A stretch of 25,465 nucleotides of DNA from assembly GCA_910589045.1 (NCBI GenBank), contig CAJUSH010000044.1:1-25465 (forward strand), written 5' to 3'. The position numbers were made by a program, and so were the translations under genes. The notes under the pieces are model-generated. The model saw only the letters and a program-made list of their open reading frames with translations. It did not search any database and had not been told where the DNA came from. The stretch comes from an uncultured Eubacterium sp. (GTDB lineage Bacteria; Bacillota_A; Clostridia; Lachnospirales; Lachnospiraceae). Shown piece by piece: positions 7,025 to 13,601 of the stretch (positions within the stretch are counted from its first letter, which is position 1; each line of letters opens with the position of its first letter).

Positions 7025-7053
7025 AGTTTACTCCCTCTACTTTTTAAAGTCAA
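7025..7053 (-). promoter_or_regulatory. Promoter of the MBOAT-SGNH run
   Basis: TTGACT (7048-7053), 17 bp, TAAACT (7025-7030) on the minus strand. The ATG of the MBOAT gene is about 40 bases downstream, with AAAGGGG before it. Confidence 0.75.
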
Positions 7054-7149
7054 TATCCTTTTTCATCAAGTCAAAAATCATTCCATTACTATTAGACACC
7101 GTTTTTTTCAGACAGTTACAGGCATTGTGGAATCATTTTTTCTTTATGG

Positions 7150-7178
7150 TTGAATTGTGTGCAAAAGCGATGTAAAAT
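7150..7178 (+). promoter_or_regulatory. Promoter of the DUF4317 gene
   Basis: TTGAAT (7150-7155), 17 bp, TAAAAT (7173-7178). It is divergent from the MBOAT promoter about 100 bp away, and the two share an A/T-rich intergenic region (6986-7224) holding no further gene. Confidence 0.75.
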
Positions 7179-7224
7179 ATTCTTTGCAGCGCCGACACTA
7201 TTTAAATTTAAGCGAGGAATTTTT

Positions 7225-8472
7225 ATGAATAAGAAAGAAGTAATGGAAATCAAACGCCGCTTTAAAAAAGAAGGCTGCACCTTCACCCGCATGTGCGGCT
7301 GCTATGTGGACTCCGAGAAAAATAAGGTCGTAAGCTTCGGTCAGACCTTCCTGAATCTGGAGGAGGAGGAGTTTTTTAAATATTTGGAAATCGCAAAAAA
7401 GGTGCTCTCCGGAAACATCGGAAACAATCTGCTGACCCTTGACATCCCATTGGAAGAGGAGCAGGCCGGCGGCAGACAGCAGTTTTTGATGGGGCTTCGC
7501 GAGAGCCGCCTGAAAAATGAAGAGCTGACGGAGCGCTTTTATGACATGGTCATCGAGAACTATGACTATGCGGGCAATTACCTGATCCTGGTGTTCCATG
7601 ATGCCTATGACGTCATGACAAAAACCACGGACAATAACCGCCTCGACGAATCCGAGGAGGTCTACGAGTATCTGCTGTGCGCGATCTGTCCCGTCGCGCT
7701 CTCAAAGCCGGGCCTTGGCTACCGCGCGGACGAGAACCGCATCGGTCCCCGCATCCGTGACTGGGTGGTGGGCGCACCCGACACCGGCTTTGTATTTCCG
7801 GCATTCAATGACCGCACCACGGACATTCACGCCCTTCTTTTTTACACGAAGGACACAAAGGAGCCCCACTCCGAATTTATGGAAAACGGTCTGGGCTGCG
7901 GTCCGCGGCGCACCGCCACCGAGCAGAAAAACCTGTTTTCGCATATTGTGAAGCACGCCCTTGGAAATGATGAGGAAAACAGCGAGGATGCGCTCTTTGA
8001 GCTGCAGCAGAAAATGAACGATTACATAGAGGAGCAGGAGGTGTTTGTCGACGAGGAAACCGGCGTAATTTTGGAGGGCGCGGAGCTCTCAAGGCTCATG
8101 GCCGATACCCACATCTCCAACGACGCCGCGTCTTATATTAAGGAAGCATACGACAAAAGCTTCCACGATCAGCTCCCCGAGGTATCGCACCTCATAGATA
8201 CGAAATCCTTAGAGGAGGGCGCGCGTGTCCGTGAGGAGCAGCAGCTGCGCCGGCAGGTGGAGGAGCTAAAGCAGCAGGTTGCGCTGCACGATACCTCCGG
8301 CGGCGCAGAGGATTCCGACGACGGCATCAAGACCTACGACGTCATCCTCCGGGTAAAGCCGGAAAAGGTTTCCCAGATCAAATCACAGACCATCGACGGC
8401 AGAAAATGCCTTGTGATCCCCATGGAGGAAAACGAGCACGCCGCCGTCAACGGGGTAAATACAACCGTTTAG
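7225..8472 (+). CDS. DUF4317 domain-containing protein, 415 aa
   Basis: It matches the DUF4317 family as I know it: the opening KEVMEIKRRFKKEGCTFTRM, a CGCYVD segment, and the mid-region VGAPDTGFVFPAFNDRTTDI. No membrane segment or signal is visible. A charged, probably coiled region lies at about 340-375 (REEQQLRRQVEELKQQV). A C-terminal strand-rich part ends in KCLVIPMEENEHA. Family function is unknown; it is widespread in Clostridia. The ATG at 7225 follows GAGG by seven bases; an upstream in-frame start at 7150 lies within the -35 box and is rejected. Its stop is three bases from the stop of the convergent regulator gene. Confidence 0.88.
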   Translation: MNKKEVMEIKRRFKKEGCTFTRMCGCYVDSEKNKVVSFGQTFLNLEEEEFFKYLEIAKKVLSGNIGNNLLTLDIPLEEEQAGGRQQFLMGLRESRLKNEELTERFYDMVIENYDYAGNYLILVFHDAYDVMTKTTDNNRLDESEEVYEYLLCAICPVALSKPGLGYRADENRIGPRIRDWVVGAPDTGFVFPAFNDRTTDIHALLFYTKDTKEPHSEFMENGLGCGPRRTATEQKNLFSHIVKHALGNDEENSEDALFELQQKMNDYIEEQEVFVDEETGVILEGAELSRLMADTHISNDAASYIKEAYDKSFHDQLPEVSHLIDTKSLEEGARVREEQQLRRQVEELKQQVALHDTSGGAEDSDDGIKTYDVILRVKPEKVSQIKSQTIDGRKCLVIPMEENEHAAVNGVNTTV

Positions 8473-8475
8473 CAG

Positions 8476-9264
8476 TTATACTTGCAGGCGCAGCGCCATG
8501 CTGGTCAGAAATTCCGTGTTGGTAGGCCTTCCCTTGCCCCGGTCAAACGGAAACGGATAATATTCATCGAGCTGCTTCGCCGTCGCATGTGCAAAGGTGA
8601 CCTCGATGGCATTGCGCAGCGCACGCTCCACACATTCCCTTGTGGTGTTGCGCGCTGCCGCAATGGCCGGGTAGACCTCCGCCGTCACACGCAGCGGAGG
8701 CCCCTGGTTTTTCATAATCATCACAATGCCGTCCACTGCGTACAAAAAGCCGACCTGCTTGCGCTTAAAGCCCATCTTTTCCAGCTCGCCCTCCACATAT
8801 TTGCGCGTAACCGCATCTGCCTTTTCCTGATTATACCGCTCCACCAGATCACCGCTTCCCCAGGCGTCCACAATCTTATGATAAGGAAAAATCCGTTCAA
8901 TAATATCAAGCACCTTTCCCGCCGAGTACGCACGATTCGTCTTCCGGTAAATATAATCCGCCCCGTGCTCCCGCATATATCCAAGTGTTACGCCGGATGC
9001 CGTATTTGTCACAACCACGATAAAGGGCTTCTCGATCTTCTGCCGTTCGATGGATGTGAGCAGCGAAACACCGTCGCCCTCGTTTAATTCTATGTCCAGA
9101 ATAACCACATCCACCTTCTTCATTTTCAGATACTCAAACGCCTCCGTCTCGCTCCCGGTATCATATACGACCGCAAGCGTCGGCCGGCGCAGAATCATCA
9201 TCTTGAAGCTCTCACACACCTCCGCGTCGTCCTCTACAAGCATGATCTTTATCAAATCCTGCAT
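8476..9264 (-). CDS. Spo0A-family response regulator (receiver plus Spo0A C-terminal DNA-binding domain), 262 aa
   Basis: Residues 1-120 form a receiver domain: acidic pocket EDD (11-13), phosphoacceptor Asp57 in VILDIEL, Thr86 in VVVTNTAS, and Lys108 in IYRKTN. Residues about 145-262 resemble the Spo0A C-terminal DNA-binding domain, ending in GKGRPTNTEFLTSMALRL, which matches the conserved PTNSEF-type end of Spo0A. The linker is unusual, and the receiver differs from canonical Spo0A, so this is more likely a Spo0A-like paralogue than the sporulation master regulator. No histidine kinase gene is adjacent. ATG at 9264 has GAGGAG about seven bases upstream; a strong promoter lies at 9347-9375. 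Confidence 0.85.
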   Translation of the reverse strand: MQDLIKIMLVEDDAEVCESFKMMILRRPTLAVVYDTGSETEAFEYLKMKKVDVVILDIELNEGDGVSLLTSIERQKIEKPFIVVVTNTASGVTLGYMREHGADYIYRKTNRAYSAGKVLDIIERIFPYHKIVDAWGSGDLVERYNQEKADAVTRKYVEGELEKMGFKRKQVGFLYAVDGIVMIMKNQGPPLRVTAEVYPAIAAARNTTRECVERALRNAIEVTFAHATAKQLDEYYPFPFDRGKGRPTNTEFLTSMALRLQV

Positions 9265-9346
9265 AACCGCTCTCCTCTTTCGTTACAGGGCCCGTATTCC
9301 ACCGACCTGGTTCCACCCTGCAAAAATGAATAAAATAACCCTTAAT

Positions 9347-9375
9347 ATTATACCTGCCTCTTTGATCGTTATCAA
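9347..9375 (-). promoter_or_regulatory. Promoter of the Spo0A-like gene
   Basis: TTGATA (9370-9375), 17 bp, TATAAT (9347-9352) on the minus strand. The -35 lies within a CTTGATA sequence (9370-9376) and beside CAAG-TAT-CTTG (9373-9383), motifs also found before the divergent XRE gene. Confidence 0.8.
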
Positions 9376-9476
9376 GTATCTTGGCTGGCGGTGCAAATGG
9401 CATTCTCCAAAATATCGGCCTTTTAGCTCCAATGTTCAATATTTTCATCACGACAGATAGTGCTTGTCAACCGGTT

Positions 9477-9500
9477 CTTGATAAGATTCTTTATATCAAG
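9477..9500 (+). promoter_or_regulatory. Inverted repeat, candidate operator of the XRE gene
   Basis: A perfect CTTGATA (9477-9483), ten bases, TATCAAG (9494-9500), ending five bases before the GGAGG ribosome site. Its size and location fit an autoregulatory XRE binding site, but binding is inferred. Confidence 0.5.
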
Positions 9501-9519
9501 CAGATCGGAGGATTACAAC

Positions 9520-9855
9520 ATGATACACACACTTAGTACAAGAATTGTAGAATTACGCCGTCAGACAGGCATTACACAGGCGGAGCTCGCACGCCGCCTG
9601 CATCTTTCACGCTCCAGCGTCAACTCGTGGGAGTCCGCGTCAAGCTACCCGTCTATCGACAGCCTGATTTCCCTGTCGCAGCTCTTCCACGTAACCACGG
9701 ATTATCTGCTGGGTCTCTCGCCGTCAAAGGCGGTTTTTCTTGATAAATACTCTCCGCGTGAACAGGAGCTGATTTTCCGCATCCTGCAATATTTTGACGA
9801 AAACCAGAACCCGCCGCTGCCAGGCATGATGTTCAAAAAGGGAGACAGGCCCTAA
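9520..9855 (+). CDS. XRE-family helix-turn-helix regulator, 111 aa
   Basis: The N-terminal HTH_3 domain is clear: RIVELRRQTGITQAELARRL and HLSRSSVNSWESASSYPSID, with recognition helix around residues 30-45 and the usual SLSQLFHVTTDYLLGL after it. The C-terminal 40 residues are short and charged and could mediate dimer formation. It has no fused sensor or peptidase domain. The ATG at 9520 is preceded by GGAGG at eight bases; an upstream in-frame start at 9460 lacks such a site. It diverges from the Spo0A-like gene, and both share CTTGATA sites, so it may control both (inference). Its stop codon lies inside a hairpin that appears to terminate the opposite-strand ABC operon. Confidence 0.88.
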   Translation: MIHTLSTRIVELRRQTGITQAELARRLHLSRSSVNSWESASSYPSIDSLISLSQLFHVTTDYLLGLSPSKAVFLDKYSPREQELIFRILQYFDENQNPPLPGMMFKKGDRP

Positions 9856-9865
9856 GCCTGTCCCC
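9835..9865 (-). terminator. Terminator of the ABC transporter operon, overlapping the end of the XRE gene
   Basis: GACAGGC (9844-9850) pairs with GCCTGTC (9856-9862), extended by GGG (9840-9842) with CCC (9863-9865) across one bulged A. On the minus strand the stem is followed directly by TTTTT (9839-9835). The loop holds the XRE stop codon. On the plus strand no T-run follows at once. Confidence 0.7.
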
Positions 9866-9991
9866 CGCAAAAGTCCGTATCCGTTATTTCTTTGTTATTT
9901 TTTCCGCACCGGATGGCGGATCACGGTTTTGGCTGCCGCGGCACCACATATGAACGCAGTCCCGCAGCGCAGTCCCATCGCCAGGACAAAA

Positions 9992-12385
9992 CTAGTCTGT
10001 TGCCCGAATCCGCTCCACAAGAGAAAGCCTTCCGATGTAGCGAACCGCACAGACCGAAAATACCGCCTGTACCAGAAGCAGCGCAGCCGCAAACACCAGT
10101 ACCTGGAGCACCGGAAAATGATACGTGAGCTTCCCGAACATGCCAATCTGATCAAATACCCTGCATACAGCCAGACTGCACACCGTTCCCAGTGTCAGAG
10201 TCGCAAGCAGCGTGATCCCCATATAGTACAGACACTCAAAGGACAGCATCCGGGACAGCTGGCGGCCGCTCATGCCAACGGACTGAAACACGCCGAATTC
10301 CTGCTGGCGGGTAAGAAGATTGGTAATCAGCGTGTTGGTAAGATTGATCAGGGCAAACACAAAGATAAAGACCAGAATCCCATAGAGCCGGGTCAGTTCC
10401 CCGCGCATGCCGACCTTAAGCTCAGCCGTCAGGTCATTTAGTCCGGAAACTACCACCCGTTCATCGGACACGGCGCCAAATACGGCCCGCCGCAGCTGTT
10501 CACTGTCCTGCCCTGTGTGGACATTTACACAGCCGGTAAAATCCGATATTTCCGGATAAAGGACGGACAGTTCCTCCTCCGGCAGGATAAAGAAATGCGC
10601 CGTGTTGCAGATCGGAACATTCTCGACAATACCCATCACGGTATAGGTTTTCATCTGACCGTTGTAGCAGGAAAGGGTGACGGTATCCCCAACCCGATAG
10701 TCCGTCCTGTAAATTTCTTTCAGTGTGCTGCCTGACGGGCATACCAGAATGCCGCTTCCATCTACCAGCTGCCGGTAATCTGCGGTTCCCTCAAGAACTG
10801 CTTCGCCGGCATACATCTGCGCCATATCCTCCCGATCAATTCCTCTGACGGTAAAGGCCTCATGCTCGCGGTTACCCGGAATTTCGCTGATGGCAGGGAT
10901 TTCCACACAGGTCATGCTGTATGCCGTGACACAGTCCACGCCCATAATAGAGGCGAGCTCCTTTTGCTGATCCTGTCCCAAAGGATTTTCTTTCTGCATC
11001 TCATAAAATTCCCGGCCTGCATAGTCTTCATATTGTAAAAGGTACTGGCTCCTGTCTCCAAACTGGGAGCTCGCCATTTCTTCTACATCCACCGAATTTG
11101 CATAGGCGGAAATACACAAAAGCAGAATCCCGGTCAGGCTTAAGGACAGCGCCGTCACCAAAGCCTTTTTGCGGTTCCGGGAGAAGTTCATCAAAGCCAG
11201 CCTGGTTATGGACAGGCGGCGGTGCAGCTGTCCGGAAATACTGCGTCCCTCATATCCGGAATAGGCCGTAGCCCGGATGGCTTCAATCGCAGATACTTTT
11301 CCCGCCATAGATAACGGTTTTCTGGTGGCAGCCAAAACCATTCCATATGTCAGAAACAGAATAACTATTGCAGACCGGATATTGTCACGCCAGGACCAGT
11401 AACCGGGTACGGCGATCTGTGCGATCACTGCGGCAGAAATCAGTCCAGCGGGAACGGCTATGGCAGTCAGGAAACGCCTCTCCCGCTTTACCACCCGCTT
11501 TAGCTGCTTCGGCGTTGTTCCAAGCACTTTTAATCGTCCGTATTCCCGCATTTTCCCCATCACGGAGATGTAGAAAATATTGTAGATCACAATCGCACAG
11601 ATGACAGCGATCAGTACCGACAGGACATAAATCTCCATTCCGCTTCCCAGATAAAGATCCACCATTCCAAAATAGCTGGAGCTGTAAAAGGTTCGATCCG
11701 CCGGTATTTCCATTTCTGAGAAGAACCGTTCGATGTCTGCGCGAAGCCTTTCCGGCTCCATTACCTGACTCCCTTCAAAACGGAATCGCAGTTCATAAGG
11801 AGCCTGGTGAATGCCTGTGTCCACAGCAATTTCCGGAATCCAGACCGTGAAAATCCGGCTGCTGCTCTCCGATTCCAGAATGCCTGTAACGGTATAAAGA
11901 TTTTCGCCGTGGCCAAGGTCCAAGGTAACCGTCCGGCCGATTTCTGCCGGAAGGTTAAAATAATCGAAAAAAGAGCGCTCTATACAGATCTCATTTTCTG
12001 CCTGGGGATAAGCCCCGGCAATTTTGCCGTATCCCATCAGGTCGATCATCTCCGGGCTTACAAAGCTGACGTTCAAAACACTGTCCTCATAGCGGACAGA
12101 GCCGGCATCGGCCGTATATCCCCATTTTTCAAACCTGCCCGTATCCGCAAGCCGTGTGACCTCTTCTCTGGTCAGCCCGTCACAGCCGGCCTGATACTGT
12201 CCCAGGATATTGTCCAGTGTCTTCTTCTGCTGTGCCGAATAGATAAAACAGAGGGTTCCCATCAGGCAGACGGCAAGGGCGATCGTAAGAATAATAAAAA
12301 CGCTTCGGCGCCTGTCGGCTTTTATGCTGCGGCCTGCCAGCTTCTTCTCCACCCTGCCGGTGTCATTTTCAAAAGGCCATATCAT
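9992..12385 (-). CDS. FtsX-like ABC transporter permease, 797 aa
   Basis: A duplicated FtsX/MacB-type permease. The first membrane helix is at about 28-50 (FIILTIALAVCLMGTLCFIY), with a large extracytoplasmic region to about 250. Three helices then carry the loop LKVLGTTPKQLKRVVKRERR. A second half starts near 393 (ALMNFSRNRKKALVTALSL) with its own outer domain, and the final three helices follow GVFQSVGMSGRQLSRMLSFE. This matches 10-helix permeases working with a MacB/LolD-type ATPase, which export lipids or peptides or sense antimicrobial peptides. Substrate is unknown, and no two-component system adjoins it. The start overlaps the ATPase stop as ATGA, showing tight coupling. Confidence 0.92.
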   Translation of the reverse strand: MIWPFENDTGRVEKKLAGRSIKADRRRSVFIILTIALAVCLMGTLCFIYSAQQKKTLDNILGQYQAGCDGLTREEVTRLADTGRFEKWGYTADAGSVRYEDSVLNVSFVSPEMIDLMGYGKIAGAYPQAENEICIERSFFDYFNLPAEIGRTVTLDLGHGENLYTVTGILESESSSRIFTVWIPEIAVDTGIHQAPYELRFRFEGSQVMEPERLRADIERFFSEMEIPADRTFYSSSYFGMVDLYLGSGMEIYVLSVLIAVICAIVIYNIFYISVMGKMREYGRLKVLGTTPKQLKRVVKRERRFLTAIAVPAGLISAAVIAQIAVPGYWSWRDNIRSAIVILFLTYGMVLAATRKPLSMAGKVSAIEAIRATAYSGYEGRSISGQLHRRLSITRLALMNFSRNRKKALVTALSLSLTGILLLCISAYANSVDVEEMASSQFGDRSQYLLQYEDYAGREFYEMQKENPLGQDQQKELASIMGVDCVTAYSMTCVEIPAISEIPGNREHEAFTVRGIDREDMAQMYAGEAVLEGTADYRQLVDGSGILVCPSGSTLKEIYRTDYRVGDTVTLSCYNGQMKTYTVMGIVENVPICNTAHFFILPEEELSVLYPEISDFTGCVNVHTGQDSEQLRRAVFGAVSDERVVVSGLNDLTAELKVGMRGELTRLYGILVFIFVFALINLTNTLITNLLTRQQEFGVFQSVGMSGRQLSRMLSFECLYYMGITLLATLTLGTVCSLAVCRVFDQIGMFGKLTYHFPVLQVLVFAAALLLVQAVFSVCAVRYIGRLSLVERIRATD

Positions 12386-13077
12386 AATCTTCCGCCTCCC
12401 TTTTGCGCCGCTCCGCCGGTAATCCTGCCGTCCTCAATCCTTACGATCCGGTCGGCAAGCTGAGCAATCTCGTTATTATGGGTAATCATGACAATCGTCT
12501 GGTTAAACTCCATGCTGGTGCGTTTCAAAAGCCCCAGTACATCGGCGCTTGTTCTGGAATCCAGATTGCCCGTGGGCTCGTCGGCCAGCACAATCGCCGG
12601 CTTGGTAATCAGGGCGCGGGCAATCGCCACACGCTGCTGCTGTCCGCCGGAAAGATTGTTCGGCATATTTTTCAGCTTATCTTCCAGCCCCAGCAGATGA
12701 ACAATCTCCTCCAAAAACTTCTGATCCGGCGTGTCGCCGTCCAGCTCCACCGGCAGGACAATGTTCTCATATACGTTCAAGATCGGAACAAGGTTATAGT
12801 TCTGGAAAATAAACCCGATGTTGCGGCGGCGAAAGATCGTCAGCTCCTCGTCATTCTTCCGCGCCAGTTCATCCCCGCGGACAATGACACTGCCGGAAGT
12901 GGGCGTATCCAGACCGCCCATCATGTTAAGCAACGTAGACTTGCCGCTGCCGGAGGTCCCTACCACCGCCACAAACTCGCCCTGTTCCACCGACAGGCTG
13001 ACGCCATCCAGAGCACGGGTAATATTAGGCTCGCTGCCATAATACTTTTTCAGGTCGATTGTCTGTAATACATTCAT
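12382..13077 (-). CDS. ABC transporter ATP-binding protein (MacB/LolD type), 231 aa
   Basis: A complete ABC ATPase with Walker A GTSGSGKST, Q-loop IFQNYNLVP, signature LSGGQQQR, Walker B IVLADEPTGNLD and the switch histidine in ITHNNE. The length of about 230 aa and the TGNLDS D-loop are typical of ATPases partnering FtsX-like permeases. It energises the product of the following overlapping gene. The ATG at 13077 follows GGAG by nine bases; a TTG two codons upstream is possible but less likely. No clear promoter is seen in the disturbed region upstream (13084-13262), which may have been altered when the neighbouring MATE gene was broken. Confidence 0.95.
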   Translation of the reverse strand: MNVLQTIDLKKYYGSEPNITRALDGVSLSVEQGEFVAVVGTSGSGKSTLLNMMGGLDTPTSGSVIVRGDELARKNDEELTIFRRRNIGFIFQNYNLVPILNVYENIVLPVELDGDTPDQKFLEEIVHLLGLEDKLKNMPNNLSGGQQQRVAIARALITKPAIVLADEPTGNLDSRTSADVLGLLKRTSMEFNQTIVMITHNNEIAQLADRIVRIEDGRITGGAAQKGGGRL

Positions 13078-13262
13078 AATCAAATACTCCTTTCCTTAAT
13101 CAGTTCTGTTTTTCAGGACGTACAGGTATACCTTTGTGCTGTTCCAAGGCAGCTGCCTGTTGATAAGGACATTGTAAAATCCAAAGGTCACAGAAATGTC
13201 CGAAACGGCATAAAAATTTTCGGAAAATGAGGATGAAATGTTACAGGGCGCGGACATTTTCC
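13078..13262 (-). other. Spacer between MATE remnant and ABC operon
   Basis: It holds the leader of the ABC operon. A 53-codon open frame (13096-13257, starting MSAPCNISSSF) exists with only a poor ribosome site (AAGGA directly against the start). I cannot relate it to any family and do not annotate it as a gene. Confidence 0.4.
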
Positions 13263-13600
13263 TTACTTCAATACAAGGCTTCTGTTGCTTTTTACCATAC
13301 ACAAAATAGTATAGCTTGCAGCTGCGCACTCTGTAATCGGCATAACCCACCATAGAAGCTTCGCGCCAAACAGCGCCGGAAGTACAAACACTAATACACC
13401 ACATAGAACCATCCCCCGTGCCATAGAAATAATCAATGCGGTGCTCGGCTGCATCACAGACTGGAAATAATCAATCGATTGCGAAAATGTTCAGCGGCAA
13501 AAGCAGATACGCAAGACTATAGATCTTCATAAGCCCCGCGACATAGGAGTGCAGCGGCCTGACCACCCTGCGATAGGCTCCATACATTCTCTGCTTCCGT
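13263..13600 (-). pseudogene. C-terminal remnant of a MATE-family efflux transporter, truncated and frameshifted
   Basis: Reading from the right, one frame gives KQRMYGAYRRVVRPLHSYV then AGLMKIYSLAYLLLPLNIFAID and stops. The adjacent frame continues the same protein: IDYFQSVMQPSTALIISMARG then VLVFVLPALFGAKLLWWVMPITE to a stop at 13263. This is the last quarter of a MATE transporter. A tandem GATT duplication (plus-strand AATCAATC, 13469-13476) explains the shift: deleting one copy restores a single frame. The N-terminal three quarters are missing; the remnant abuts the pglZ stop at 13602. It is therefore non-functional and marks one edge of the BREX island. Confidence 0.8.
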
Positions 13601-13601
13601 C

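Noticed and set aside
13096..13257. 53-codon frame before the ABC ATPase
   Set aside because: Poor ribosome site, no recognisable family, and located in a region disturbed by the MATE breakage.
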